Origin: Aquificaceae bacterium
Lineage (GTDB): Bacteria > Aquificota > Aquificia > Aquificales > Aquificaceae
DNA length: 64,000 nucleotides
Direction of reading: 5' to 3'
Assembly: GCA_027079305.1 (NCBI GenBank)
Contig: JALWVU010000055.1
Location: 434,001 to 498,000, forward strand
Position 1 is the first letter of the stretch, and every line of letters begins with the position of its first letter. The notes beneath the pieces are model-generated. The model did not search any database, was not told where the DNA came from, and saw nothing but the letters and a program-made list of their open reading frames with translations. Position numbers and translations under genes: made by a program. Below, piece by piece: positions 17,610 through 26,054 of this stretch.

Positions 17610-18545
17610 ATGTTCGGAGGTGGGAGAGTAAGGGAGCTCGAGGGAGAGCTCGCCAAGTGCAGGGCTCAGAACAAGGTCCTCACCGAAGCGCTGAACGCCT
17701 TAGAGGAAGGTGTTGCCATCCTGGATGGAAACAGGCTCATCTTCATAAACGATGCGGGCAGAAGAATACTCGGAAGCTCCTCCATAAACGACATCCCCAA
17801 CGAGAGCGTGGAGGTGATAAATAGGACCTCCAGCTTCATAGTTTTCAGGGAAAGGCGTAAGGAGGAGGAAGCCGAGCAAAAAGGAGAGGGCACGGAGGAG
17901 CCCTGCATCGAGGAGATAGTTGAACAGCTCTCTCCGGCTATAGAGGAGATAAACAGGCTCTCCTCGCAGGCGACCGCCACCTTCACGGAGCTGGAGGAGG
18001 TCTCCAGGATAGTGAGCAACGGCCTGGAGGTGGTCAAAAACATGGCCCAGGCGGTCACCAAGATGGAGGAGAGCCTTAGCAAGGATCTGCAGATGGTCAA
18101 AGAGCTGAGCCAGCAGTCGGAGAACATAGTCAAGATCCTGTCCCTTATAAACGAGATCTCGGAGCAGACGAACCTGCTCGCTTTGAACGCTGCGATAGAG
18201 GCCGCGAGAGCAGGGGAGGTGGGCAGAGGTTTTGCGGTGGTGGCGGACGAGGTGAGGAGGCTCGCGGGCAAGACCATGGAGTTTACCGAGAACATAGACA
18301 AGGTCCTGAAGGAGATAGATAAGAGGGTCCAGCTCACCAAAGAGCACATGGAGAGCATAGCCAAGGAGTCGAGTCTCCAGAAAGAGCAGGCTTCGGACGT
18401 GGAGGAGCTCTTCCACCTCGTTCAATACAGGATGGACGCCCTGAAGAGCAAATACGAAGAGGTGGCTTCCAAGCTCGAAGCTCTGATGCACGTTATGCAG
18501 GATACCAGGAGGATCCTTTCCCAGAAACTCAGCGGAGGGGCCTGA
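17610..18545 (+). CDS. Soluble methyl-accepting chemotaxis-type receptor with small PAS-like N-terminus
   Basis: 311 residues, no membrane segment. A short coiled N-terminus is followed by a PAS-like region (about 20-80; [19 protein letters not shown], then NDAGRRILG), a charged linker and the receptor signalling domain, with the tip [20 protein letters not shown]. The PAS piece is shorter than a typical domain, so the ligand is unknown. AAGGAG precedes the ATG. It follows cheY by 10 bases and is followed by a J-domain gene after one base, so it is part of the rightward motility operon. Confidence 0.85.
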   Translation: MFGGGRVRELEGELAKCRAQNKVLTEALNALEEGVAILDGNRLIFINDAGRRILGSSSINDIPNESVEVINRTSSFIVFRERRKEEEAEQKGEGTEEPCIEEIVEQLSPAIEEINRLSSQATATFTELEEVSRIVSNGLEVVKNMAQAVTKMEESLSKDLQMVKELSQQSENIVKILSLINEISEQTNLLALNAAIEAARAGEVGRGFAVVADEVRRLAGKTMEFTENIDKVLKEIDKRVQLTKEHMESIAKESSLQKEQASDVEELFHLVQYRMDALKSKYEEVASKLEALMHVMQDTRRILSQKLSGGA

Positions 18546-18546
18546 T

Positions 18547-19044
18547 ATGGACTCCTTCTGCAGGAGGGTGGTGGAGTTTATGTATGAGGACAGGCTCAAC
18601 CAGTTTATATCCTCCTTCTACGAGCTTTACCTCAGATACAACCACCTCGGGGAGGAAGGCTTTCTGAGGGAGTGGTTCAACAGACCCATAATCAAGAACC
18701 TGATTTTTTACTTTCCCCCTTCCGCGATAATAACTTCTTTCGAGGAGCTGAGGCACAAAAAGGAGCACCTGGTAAGGACTTACGTCAGAACCTACTGGAG
18801 CTTTTGCAGGAACCCCAGGAAGTATCCCGTGAAGATAGAGGAGGCCATGAACTTCTTCGGTCTGGAAGATCTTGACGAGGAGAAGCTCAAGTCCGCATAC
18901 AGGAAGATGGTCAGGGAGAACCATCCCGACAGGGTGGGCAAGTCCAGAGAGTCCCACATGAGAATGGTGAAGATAAACTACTACTATCAGGTTTTGAGGA
19001 GGTATCTTAGTGATAGATGCGAAGAAGCTCTTCAAGTCAGGTAA
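18547..19044 (+). CDS. J-domain protein in chemotaxis operon
   Basis: 165 residues. An unrecognised helical N-terminal part (about 1-105, Arg/Tyr/Phe rich) leads to a C-terminal J domain whose HPD tripeptide is in YRKMVRENHPDRVGKS, followed by the last helix. J domains stimulate the ATPase of DnaK-type chaperones. Placement of the J domain at the C-terminus and the lack of Gly/Phe or zinc regions mark it as a specialised co-chaperone. It starts one base after the receptor stop and overlaps the PilZ gene by 35 bases. I infer a role in assembling or turning over a motility or receptor complex. Confidence 0.8.
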   Translation: MDSFCRRVVEFMYEDRLNQFISSFYELYLRYNHLGEEGFLREWFNRPIIKNLIFYFPPSAIITSFEELRHKKEHLVRTYVRTYWSFCRNPRKYPVKIEEAMNFFGLEDLDEEKLKSAYRKMVRENHPDRVGKSRESHMRMVKINYYYQVLRRYLSDRCEEALQVR

Positions 19045-19609
19045 GAGATACAGGGGTTTTGCTCCGGTAGGTGGGAAATACGTTCCTGTGGGTTTTAACG
19101 TATACCCGATCAGCTCAAAGGAGATCAGGATAAGGCACCTTTTCCCTTCCAGGGTGGGTGATAAGACCAGGGAGGGTAGCCTGATATACGTTCTCCTTGA
19201 GGATGAAGAAAAGCTCGTTGCTGAGGTTAGGATTGTCCGAAGGGAAGAGAGGGGCATTCTTGCAAGTCTTGACTTTGTCACTGAGGACAAGAGGAAGCTT
19301 CCGAGGGTTAAAGTAGAAGGATTTTTAGATGTGGAAGCGGAGATCCTGTGTCAAGGTAGCCTCTATACGGGAAAGGTAGTAGATCTCAGCCTGAGCTCGG
19401 TCGGAATAAGGACGGATGAAGACATTCCCTACGGGGAGTGTGAGCTTACCATTAAATACAGGAACAAGCTCTCAAAGTTCACGGGAAAAGTTGTCAGAAA
19501 AGATGAGAACATAACTGTTTTCGAGATCCTGAACGGCAACAACGAAATGACGGAACTGCTCCAGAGGATATACGCGGACCTCTTCTTAAAGGCCCAGAGG
19601 TCATCCTGA
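19010..19609 (+). CDS. PilZ-domain protein (probable c-di-GMP receptor)
   Basis: 199 residues from a GTG preceded by GAGGAGGT 7 bases upstream. The N-terminal half resembles a YcgR-type beta domain (about 20-95). The C-terminal PilZ domain starts at KRKLPRVKVEG, which supplies Arg residues, and continues to VVDLSLSSVGIRTD, the D-x-S-x-x-G-like motif that with the upstream Arg binds c-di-GMP. The first Arg spacing is not the textbook RxxxR, so affinity is uncertain. It overlaps the J-domain gene and closes the rightward motility operon, suggesting control of the flagellar motor by c-di-GMP. Confidence 0.8.
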   Translation: MIDAKKLFKSGKRYRGFAPVGGKYVPVGFNVYPISSKEIRIRHLFPSRVGDKTREGSLIYVLLEDEEKLVAEVRIVRREERGILASLDFVTEDKRKLPRVKVEGFLDVEAEILCQGSLYTGKVVDLSLSSVGIRTDEDIPYGECELTIKYRNKLSKFTGKVVRKDENITVFEILNGNNEMTELLQRIYADLFLKAQRSS

Positions 19610-19617
19610 CCTGCACC

Positions 19618-20304
19618 ATGAAAATCAGGGTCCTCACGGGTGCTGGCATCTCCGCAGAGAGCGGTATACCTACCTTCAGGGGAAAGGACGGACTATGGAA
19701 GAAGTACGATCCGATGGAACTTGCCACTCCGGAGGCCTTTCGGAGAGATCCCAAGCTCGTCTGGGAGTGGTATGACTGGAGGAGACAGCTCATAGCAGAG
19801 GCCCAACCTAACGAAGGGCATAAGGTGCTTGCACAGATGGAGAAAGAGTTTCCCGACTTCTGGCTCATAACCCAGAACGTGGACGGACTCCATCAAAAGG
19901 CGGGATCGGAAAAGGTGATAGAGCTTCACGGCAATATATGGAAGGTCAAGTGTATAAGATGCGGTAAGGAGAACTACGACTACAGAACTCCCCTTCCTGA
20001 AATACCTCCAAAGTGTGACAGCTGTGGAGGACTTCTGAGGCCCGGTGTGGTCTGGTTCGGGGAATCCCTGCCTATGGACGCACTCCAGAAGGCCTACGAG
20101 CTCTCGAAAGAGGCTGAGGTGTTCATAGTTGTCGGCACATCCGCACAGGTCTACCCCGCCGCGGAGCTCCCCCTTGTAGCTAAGAGAAACGGAGCCAGAC
20201 TCGTAGAGGTAAATCCTGAGGAGACACCCCTTACACCTTACGCGGATATCTCCTTAAGGGAGAAGGCCTCAACCGGACTTAAAAGAGTTCTTGAGCTGTT
20301 GTGA
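19618..20304 (+). CDS. cobB: NAD-dependent protein deacylase (sirtuin, CobB type)
   Basis: 228 residues. The NAD fold begins VLTGAGISAESGIPTFRG. The catalytic His is in TQNVDGLHQKAG and ELHGN. The zinc site has two Cys pairs (CIRCGK and CDSCGG). VVVGTSAQVYPA and EVNPEETPL finish the Rossmann part. The Tyr and Arg of WYDWRR are the pair that lets class III sirtuins accept succinyl or malonyl lysine. It removes acyl groups from lysines using NAD. Its stop overlaps the GTG of the DUF488 gene (GTGA). Confidence 0.94.
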   Translation: MKIRVLTGAGISAESGIPTFRGKDGLWKKYDPMELATPEAFRRDPKLVWEWYDWRRQLIAEAQPNEGHKVLAQMEKEFPDFWLITQNVDGLHQKAGSEKVIELHGNIWKVKCIRCGKENYDYRTPLPEIPPKCDSCGGLLRPGVVWFGESLPMDALQKAYELSKEAEVFIVVGTSAQVYPAAELPLVAKRNGARLVEVNPEETPLTPYADISLREKASTGLKRVLELL

Positions 20305-20732
20305 GGATATACACCGTAGGTCACAGCTCAAGGAATATAGAGGAGTTTATTCCCCTGCTTAGAAAATACGGTATAGAACTCCTCGTAGATGTTAGGAGTC
20401 ATCCGGGAAGCTCACGCTTTCCACACTTCAACAAGGAGAATCTTGAAAAGGCTCTCAGCAGGGAAGGTATAACCTACCTGCATATGCCCGAGCTGGGAGG
20501 ACTCAGAAGGGGAAGCTATGCGGATTACGTAAAAACTGAAGAGTTCAAGAGGGCACTTTCAAAGCTTATCCAGCTTGCGGGAGATAGTAGGACCGCGATA
20601 ATGTGTGCGGAGAGAGACTGGAGGAACTGCCACAGGAGGTTCATATCTCAGGAACTCGTAAAGGAAGGCCTGCAGGTTATACATATCCTCGATATGAACA
20701 GGGCGGAGGAACACCCGAAGACTATCTTCTGA
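20301..20732 (+). CDS. DUF488 family protein
   Basis: 143 residues from a GTG overlapping the sirtuin stop. Family words: YTVGHSSRNIEEF at the N-terminus, LLVDVRSHPGSSRFPHFN, and MCAERDWRNCHRRFIS with the conserved Cys-Ala-Glu and Cys-His-Arg. DUF488 proteins are small cytoplasmic proteins without a settled activity; the conserved Cys and His residues suggest an enzyme or metal site. Coupling with the sirtuin is the only functional hint here. Confidence 0.9.
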   Translation: MRIYTVGHSSRNIEEFIPLLRKYGIELLVDVRSHPGSSRFPHFNKENLEKALSREGITYLHMPELGGLRRGSYADYVKTEEFKRALSKLIQLAGDSRTAIMCAERDWRNCHRRFISQELVKEGLQVIHILDMNRAEEHPKTIF

Positions 20733-20734
20733 AC

Positions 20735-22930
20735 CTATCTGAGAACATGCTGGAACCTGTTTACGAAATCCTCCAGCTTTTCGGGATTCATACCGCTCAA
20801 GGACACGTCCGCCTCCGGATGGCCGTAGAGATTGCAGAGGGTAACTATCTTCGTATCCGTATGCTTTCTCAGGAGCCTTATGACGAAGTCCGTCCTGTAG
20901 CAGTGGACTCCGAGCATTAAAGTCAGGTCGTGCTTCCCGTGTAGTATAGAGATGTGGGGGTTGGGCGGATCCACCTCCCTCGCCGGATCGAAGTTCTTGT
21001 TCTTGGGCCTGTAGTCGGGTAGGACGTGGACGTTCAGATTGGGGAACAGTTCCTTGAGTTTTCTGACCAGCTGGGCTTTCTTCCTCGCCTCTTCGTTCCA
21101 GCTCCAGAGGACGAGGGGACCCACGATGATGGTAGGTCTCTCCGCCTCGAGAAGCATCTCCACCGCGAGCTTGAGCGCCTCGTCGTAGTCCACCTTTTTG
21201 CCCTTTATGAAGCCTACGTTCTTATCCGTTTCCTTAACTATTGGGAGGCGCGTCCTGTCCTCCTCCGGCCCCGAAACCGCCTTGGGGATCTTGTAGTATT
21301 CTGGTATGAAGTCCTTGAGAGCATCAGAGGGAACGGGTCTTTCCTTTTTCTGCTTGACGTTGTGATCTTCCACCTTCTCCTTGATAGAGAGGAGTTTCTC
21401 CGAGTCCTCCACGAAGAGGTCCAACTCCACCTGAAACTCTCCGTGGTAAGCCTTTTCCTCCTCCTCCACTCCCAGATCGTAGCAGGTGGTCCCTATTATG
21501 TCTATCAGAACCCCGTTGGCTCCCCAGTCTTTGGCCTTCCTGAATATTTCGTATCTCTTTTCATAGAACTCGTAGCAGCAGTGGCCTATGTAGGTGTAGC
21601 CGTTCTCCGCACACCAGCGGAGGGTGTCTCTCAACATCTCGAAGCTGGTTATGGTTATGGGGATCATACCCCTTTCGTAGGCCATGCGGTATAGGTCTCC
21701 CACCGTGCATCCCCCGCACTCCCCGCAGTCGTCCGTGTGTCTGTAGTCGCACCAGGCAGGCTTGGCACAGTAGGGAAGGAGCATAACCTTCGCCTTCTTT
21801 ATGTTCTCCTTCAGACTTCCCCCTATGCTTCCGATCACCTTATTCAGTTCTTTTTTTTTAAGACCGAGGTCCTGAGCCTCCAGCTTCCTTAAAGGGAACA
21901 GAACCGCCTCCACAAAGTCATCAACAGTCAGGTTCACGCTTTCAAAATCTCTCTTCTCGAAGAACTCTCTTATCCTCTTCTCAACGTCCTGAACCGGGGT
22001 GTGCTTCAGGTAAGCTTCGAGATCGTATATTAGTCTTTTTGGGTTTATAAATAGGTCCCCGTTTATGACCACCTGCTGGAGGATATTCCTTTCCGTATCC
22101 ACCTTTGCGGAGACCCTGAAGGTTCCCCCCGGGCACCTGTATATACCGAAGAGCATTTCCGAACTCTCAGGTGCACGCTTCACGTTGTATATCCACTCCT
22201 CGCTCCTGAAGTAGTCCTTCTTCTCTTCCAGTAGCTCCTTCTCCTCCTCTGTGAGGTCTCCCCACTCTGTCTTTATGCCGAACTCCTCCTCGAAGGCCTC
22301 TATGAAGGCCCTGAATATCTCCTCCTTATCGGGCACCCTTCCCAGCTCCCTCTTGAGCCAGGTAACCCTGTCCTCCGCCGCCTTTATGCCCTTGGAGGTG
22401 AGCTTCTCAACGGGAATCTGAAGAGACTTGAGCATCCTCTCCACGTTGAAATCCACGAGAACGGTGCCCTGATAGAGGAAAGCGCTCCCTTCGAAGACTC
22501 CTCCGGTCCCTGAGATCTTCTTCCCTTCCACCTCTATATCGTTCCTGGGTCTGAACTGGGCTTTGACCCCGAGCTTATTGAGAGCTTTCGCCGCGGCTTT
22601 GCATATCCTCTGGGTCAGCTCCTCGTAGCTCAGGTCTCCCAGATCCCTCCTGTCCGCTATCACTTCCCACCCTATCTGGGTCTCGTCAAAGTATATAGCT
22701 CCTCCTCCCGTTATCCTCCTCCCCACCTCTATGCCTTCCCTGCTCGTATACTCCTCTCTGACCTCCTGCCCAACCGCCTGGTGGTAACCTATCAGAACGC
22801 ACTCGGGCTTGAACTGAAGGAACCTTATTGTATTGGGAATCTTGCTTTCAGACTTGAGCTCGAGCATTATCTGATCGAGGGCCATGTTCTCGTAGTGAGG
22901 CCTCTGGCCTGTATATACAACTCTCCACAT
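20735..22930 (-). CDS. Lipoate-protein ligase-like / DUF116 / CODH-epsilon-like three-domain fusion
   Basis: 731 residues. Residues about 1-250 are a biotin/lipoate ligase fold with the catalytic words GRRITGGGAIYFDE and RNDIEVEGKKISG. Residues about 350-530 are a DUF116 region with a Cys-rich cluster, CDYRHTDDCGECGGC, and GTTCYDLG. Residues about 575-730 resemble the epsilon subunit of CO dehydrogenase/acetyl-CoA synthase (PTIIVGPLVLW, DLTLMLGVHCYRTDFVIRLL). It probably attaches or handles lipoate on a dedicated carrier protein, perhaps using a metal cluster. Normal LplA proteins are about 330 residues. GGAGGTGGG precedes the ATG. Transcribed alone and convergent with the DUF488 gene. Lipoate substrates are not in this window. 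Confidence 0.8.
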   Translation of the reverse strand: MWRVVYTGQRPHYENMALDQIMLELKSESKIPNTIRFLQFKPECVLIGYHQAVGQEVREEYTSREGIEVGRRITGGGAIYFDETQIGWEVIADRRDLGDLSYEELTQRICKAAAKALNKLGVKAQFRPRNDIEVEGKKISGTGGVFEGSAFLYQGTVLVDFNVERMLKSLQIPVEKLTSKGIKAAEDRVTWLKRELGRVPDKEEIFRAFIEAFEEEFGIKTEWGDLTEEEKELLEEKKDYFRSEEWIYNVKRAPESSEMLFGIYRCPGGTFRVSAKVDTERNILQQVVINGDLFINPKRLIYDLEAYLKHTPVQDVEKRIREFFEKRDFESVNLTVDDFVEAVLFPLRKLEAQDLGLKKKELNKVIGSIGGSLKENIKKAKVMLLPYCAKPAWCDYRHTDDCGECGGCTVGDLYRMAYERGMIPITITSFEMLRDTLRWCAENGYTYIGHCCYEFYEKRYEIFRKAKDWGANGVLIDIIGTTCYDLGVEEEEKAYHGEFQVELDLFVEDSEKLLSIKEKVEDHNVKQKKERPVPSDALKDFIPEYYKIPKAVSGPEEDRTRLPIVKETDKNVGFIKGKKVDYDEALKLAVEMLLEAERPTIIVGPLVLWSWNEEARKKAQLVRKLKELFPNLNVHVLPDYRPKNKNFDPAREVDPPNPHISILHGKHDLTLMLGVHCYRTDFVIRLLRKHTDTKIVTLCNLYGHPEADVSLSGMNPEKLEDFVNRFQHVLR

Positions 22931-22984
22931 ATCCCACCTCCGAAAGGCAATTATACAAGAGTGTAAGGCATATAATTACAGAGT

Positions 22985-23458
22985 ATGCTGACAATGGTCA
23001 TCCCCGTAACTCTTTTAATCGGAATCGTGTCCTGCTCCGCGCTCGTGGAGGAGAGGAAAGAGGACTCATGCACGGTGAAGAACGATCCCACGGGGAGGCA
23101 TGGAGTTATCGAGGTGATGTGTTCCGAGATCAGCTTCAAGCTGTTCTACGACAACTCTCCGGACGGCAGGGATCCTCTCATACTGAAAGTCTCAGGTGTA
23201 GAAGCCAGCAGGGTATACGAAAAAAGAACCGATTCTTACATTTTGAAAACTGGAGACCATGAGGTTCTCGAAGGCTGGCGGTATGAGGAAGTCTGGAAGG
23301 CAGGAGATTACAAGCTGAAGGGCTATGAATACTTCGTGAGCGGGGGAACCGCCTGCTACGAAGAAGAAGAAGGTGCTGTTATAAAGCTCCTCTTAAAAGA
23401 CAGGGAGATAACCCTTCTGGACTTTTACCAGGAGGATACGGACTGCGGGGGAGCCTGA
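22985..23458 (+). CDS. Small lipoprotein, unknown function
   Basis: 157 residues with a lipoprotein signal: hydrophobic VIPVTLLIGIVS then Cys at position 17. The mature part has four more Cys and is Glu/Lys rich; no family recognised. A TATAAT box (22971-22976) lies only 8 bases before the ATG, so the message would be almost leaderless; an in-frame ATG three codons later is an alternative start. Divergent from the lipoate-ligase fusion. Last core gene before the island. Confidence 0.65.
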   Translation: MLTMVIPVTLLIGIVSCSALVEERKEDSCTVKNDPTGRHGVIEVMCSEISFKLFYDNSPDGRDPLILKVSGVEASRVYEKRTDSYILKTGDHEVLEGWRYEEVWKAGDYKLKGYEYFVSGGTACYEEEEGAVIKLLLKDREITLLDFYQEDTDCGGA

Positions 23459-23467
23459 GGTTTTAGA

Positions 23468-23513
23468 TCGGGGCGGTGGAACTTGAACCCACGACCTTCG
23501 GCTCCCAAGGCCT
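23468..23513 (-). other. 3' fragment of a tRNA-Pro(UGG) gene, probable integration scar (att site)
   Basis: Read leftward, this matches a tRNA-Pro from the anticodon stem to the discriminator base. It has an anticodon loop CUUGGGA (anticodon UGG), four of five stem pairs, a variable loop, a T arm GTGGG-TTCAAGT-TCCAC and the acceptor strand CGCCCCG followed by A. The 5' half is missing and unrelated sequence follows. Tyrosine integrases commonly recombine in this stretch of a tRNA and leave a 3' copy at one border. It marks the left edge of the accessory island. Confidence 0.75.
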
Positions 23514-23623
23514 AATAACAGCATGCACAACTTCTAACCTATAATCGCAGAGAATCCTCATCCAATCTCTACCATACCAGCTACTGGCTAAACTCAGCTC
23601 TTATTACATATCCTTTTGAGCTT

Positions 23624-23848
23624 TCAGTTTATCAAGAATTCACTAAGTTCTTGTTCAGCCTGCATGTTCCTGATTGCTTTCTCAAACTCCTCGCGGAAAA
23701 GCTCAACATAGAGAGGAATTCTTAACCCGTTTGCCCAGAGGACGATGACTAAGGCTCTGTAAGCGGGAATGATCTTTCTAGGGTAAGGATCGTAGAGCTT
23801 TTTGCTACCTTCAATTTTGGAGCCGGTTTTTTCAGGAGTGTGGTATCC
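23624..23848 (-). pseudogene. Possible DDE transposase remnant
   Basis: A leftward frame contains a continuous, protein-like stretch (EKTGSKIEGSKKLYDPYPRK, then LVIVLWANGLRIPLYVELF) resembling the central part of IS4-type transposases, where a Lys/Tyr-rich segment precedes the strand ahead of a catalytic Asp. Upstream residues of the frame look random and no complete transposase is present. It lies between the tRNA-Pro fragment and the zeta-toxin cassette. No terminal inverted repeats were found. Confidence 0.35.
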
Positions 23849-23864
23849 GCGATGAGAAGGCAAC

Positions 23865-24122
23865 ATGGAGGTCCGTATATGTAGTTTGTCCAAAGAGATA
23901 GACAATAGAGAGCTTGCAGATATTTTGAATCTTATAGATAGGGATACGCGGATTACCACGGAGGAGCTTATTGAGTAATGTGGTAGGACTGGACACGAGA
24001 TAGCAAAGAAAGAGAAGGAATACATGGAGAAGTTCCTTGAGGACGTCAGGAAAGCCCTTGAGAGGAGAGTGACCAGACCTCTACCCTGTAAGAGGAGTTG
24101 GAGAGACAGGTTTAGGCGATGA
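23865..24122 (+). pseudogene. Antitoxin-like gene interrupted by an in-frame stop
   Basis: A frame of 85 codons begins at ATG 23865 (GAAGG just upstream), reads EIDNRELADILNLIDRDTRI, and is broken by TAA at 23976-23978. It continues in the same frame as CGRTGHEIAKKEKEYMEKFL to TGA at 24120-24122. The end overlaps the start of the zeta-type toxin by four bases (ATGA), the layout of an antitoxin-toxin pair. The second half could be translated alone from ATG 24024 (32 residues, basic tail DRFRR). I read it as a broken antitoxin; two separate small genes is the alternative. Confidence 0.5.
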
Positions 24123-24850
24123 AGAAACCTTTATTTCTCGTGGTTGCGGGAGCTAACGGGGCGGGTAAGACCACTTTCATACAGACGCAGATAAACTTTG
24201 AGGAAATTCCCGAAGGGGCCTACGTTTGCCCTGACCTTATAGCGGAGGAGATAAGGAGGAAAAATCCTGACCTGAGCGAGGAGGAGATATACAGAATAGC
24301 CATACCAAAGGCAGAGGAGATCCGATACGGAAAACTTGAGAAGGGAGAGGACATGGTCCTTGAGACCGTGTTCTACTCTGAAGAAAAACTCCTCTTTCTT
24401 GAGAAAGCCCTTGAGAAAGGATACGAAGTGAACATGGTCTATATAACCACCAGCGATCCACAGATAAACGCAGGCAGGGTCGCCAAAAGAGTTATCCTCG
24501 GAGGGTACCCCGTCCCTACGGATAAGATATACAGCAGGTATATGGGATCTCTTGAGAACCTAATAACAGCCCACAGGGAAGGACTGCTCGACAGGCTTTT
24601 GCTGGTGGACAACTCAAGAGAAGGGGGACCACACAAACCTTACATGGCTTTTGAGAGAGGCTCTCTCGTGTGGCTTGACAGCTCCCTCAAGTTTACGGGG
24701 AAAGCCATAATTCCCAAATATGGAAACCTTCCCGAACACATAAAGCTCCTCGCAAACCGCCTCCTTGAGGTCAGCCCCGGAGAGCCAAAGCTCAGAGAAG
24801 AAGTCTCTCTCCCGCCCTACATGAGGAAGGTAAGGGGCTTGGAGAGGTAG
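24119..24850 (+). CDS. Zeta-toxin-family P-loop kinase
   Basis: 243 residues. Walker A is GANGAGKTT. The segment CPDLIAEEIRRKNPDLS and the later ETVFYSEEKLLFLEKA match zeta-toxin-family proteins, where the Asp and Glu act on a sugar-nucleotide substrate. VAKRVILGGYPVP and a conserved Arg-rich lid follow. Zeta toxins phosphorylate UDP-N-acetylglucosamine and block wall synthesis; related family members have other targets. Translationally coupled to the interrupted antitoxin-like frame upstream. It ends with the basic segment YMRKVRGLER. Confidence 0.8.
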   Translation: MKKPLFLVVAGANGAGKTTFIQTQINFEEIPEGAYVCPDLIAEEIRRKNPDLSEEEIYRIAIPKAEEIRYGKLEKGEDMVLETVFYSEEKLLFLEKALEKGYEVNMVYITTSDPQINAGRVAKRVILGGYPVPTDKIYSRYMGSLENLITAHREGLLDRLLLVDNSREGGPHKPYMAFERGSLVWLDSSLKFTGKAIIPKYGNLPEHIKLLANRLLEVSPGEPKLREEVSLPPYMRKVRGLER

Positions 24851-24861
24851 AAGGCAGAAGT

Positions 24862-25210
24862 ATGGACTACGCTCAGAGGATAATCAGACGACAGACGAGG
24901 TAGAAAAGCTAATCCTCCTGGGAGCGTGGCTCACGAAGGAGGCTGAGAGGAGAGGGATAAGACCTCCCGTAGTAGTAGGGGGGGTGCTGTTGAGATATAT
25001 ACGCTCGGATACTACAAGTCGGGAGACATAGACCTCGTGGGATCGAGGGAGTTTGTCAAAGAAGTCCTCCTCTCCTCGGGATACTTCAGGGAGGAGGGCA
25101 GGTTAAGGTTCCCGAGCTCGGAGCGACAGGCTGAAGCCTGCGTTTTCGAGGATATATTAAGAGGAAGGAGAGGAAGAGATGTCAGGAAAAGAAATCGTCT
25201 TCAGCCTTAA
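24862..25210 (+). pseudogene. Frameshifted nucleotidyltransferase-like gene
   Basis: Conceptual translation needs two frame changes. After MDYAQ the frame moves to LILLGAWLTKEAERRGIRPP ending VVVGG, then at a run of seven G (24978-24984) it moves again to GAVEIYTLGYYKSGDIDLVG. The GGxxE plus D-x-D pattern (DIDLV) is that of an MNT/AbiEii-type nucleotidyltransferase, a common toxin or antitoxin fold. Starts 12 bases after the zeta toxin. Decayed, unless the G run is used for phase variation. Confidence 0.6.
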
Positions 25211-25414
25211 AGACGTCCAGAGAAGAAGCTGGAGATGCTGAGGCTCGGTCTTCCCATAAGGAGAAAGAGGAGCTTTCCCAGAGATCCTGAAAAGAGGGAA
25301 ACCCTTTTTGAGTGGCTCTTGAGGATCACTCCTCCTGCTAAGGACATAATCTCTGGGAAGGCTTTTTCGGAAAGGTTCAGGAAAAACAGGGAGAGAGAAT
25401 ATGGGCCTGATTGA
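25179..25414 (+). pseudogene. Small gene with a one-base frameshift, possible toxin-antitoxin partner
   Basis: Begins MSGKEIVFSLKDVQR after AGGAAGAG, then needs one inserted base near 25220 to continue as KKLEMLRLGLPIRRKRSFPR and end KNREREYGPD. The second half is also open from its own ATG at 25235 (59 residues). No family recognised. It lies directly after the broken nucleotidyltransferase gene and was probably its partner. Confidence 0.45.
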
Positions 25415-25432
25415 GCTTCTGGCTTTAGTATC

Positions 25433-25513
25433 ATGGGCTATCTTGTTGTGGGAGCTTTTCTCCTGTTATGGCTGGAAAGGGGAGATAACCGCCCGAAAGA
25501 ACTACACAGGTAG
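25433..25513 (+). CDS. Putative tiny membrane protein (26 aa)
   Basis: MGYLVVGAFLLLWLE followed by a polar tail GDNRPKELHR gives one short membrane helix. No ribosome site is visible, and an overlapping frame from ATG 25401 also starts hydrophobically, so the true frame is unsure. Mentioned because two further single-helix small genes lie at 27,986 and 28,263. Confidence 0.3.
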   Translation: MGYLVVGAFLLLWLERGDNRPKELHR

Positions 25514-25521
25514 CTGGTCCC

Positions 25522-25974
25522 TCATTTCACCACTTCTCTTATCTTCTTTACCAGATTTACCGCCTCTTTTTCGGAGAGCTTGTAGTAAGCGGGTGTATTT
25601 CTGTATCCGCTCCTCTTATACATGAGATACCACTCGCCCCTTGACGCACTCCTGCACACGCTTGCCCTGACGTCTTTCTTTCTGTCCCACAGATCAACCA
25701 CGCACTCATCCCCAGGCTTGTAGGCATACTTGAACGTCCCAAACCACGCCACCTTCTTCAATTTCCTGTATCGGTCAATCAGCTCCCACACCTTCTCTAT
25801 CCTCTCAGGGTCTTCCAAATACACAACTTCATAGCCAGGCGTCCAGAAGGTAATATCAAGCTCCCTTTCCTTCTTAACCATGTTGTAGATGCCGTCCGCA
25901 ACCAACAAAACAGAGCCAACGCCCACGTAGAAGAGGACGCACTTACCTATCCTGTCCTTAATAGACACCGCCAC
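25522..25974 (-). CDS. Hypothetical protein with N-terminal membrane anchor
   Basis: 150 residues. A basic N-terminus and hydrophobic helix (about 11-28, VLFYVGVGSVLLVADGIY) suggest anchoring. The rest is a charged domain with Tyr/Trp-rich strands (WFGTFKYAYKPGDECVVDLW, then GEWYLMYKRSGY) ending in a helix. Two Cys lie in the domain. No family recognised. Lone leftward gene in a mostly rightward part of the island; its promoter would be in the 80 bases shared with the PLD-ATPase gene. Confidence 0.6.
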   Translation of the reverse strand: MAVSIKDRIGKCVLFYVGVGSVLLVADGIYNMVKKERELDITFWTPGYEVVYLEDPERIEKVWELIDRYRKLKKVAWFGTFKYAYKPGDECVVDLWDRKKDVRASVCRSASRGEWYLMYKRSGYRNTPAYYKLSEKEAVNLVKKIREVVK

Positions 25975-26054
25975 ACCCGAAGATCATTATAGAGGGCACT
26001 TTTCCCTTCTATTTTCCCGCACTCGCTATAGTGTCCTTATGAGGAGGGAACAAG

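Noticed and set aside
23460-23600. A complete tRNA gene, perhaps with an intron
   Set aside because: Only the 3' half from the anticodon stem matches; no 5' acceptor strand CGGGGCG is found nearby.
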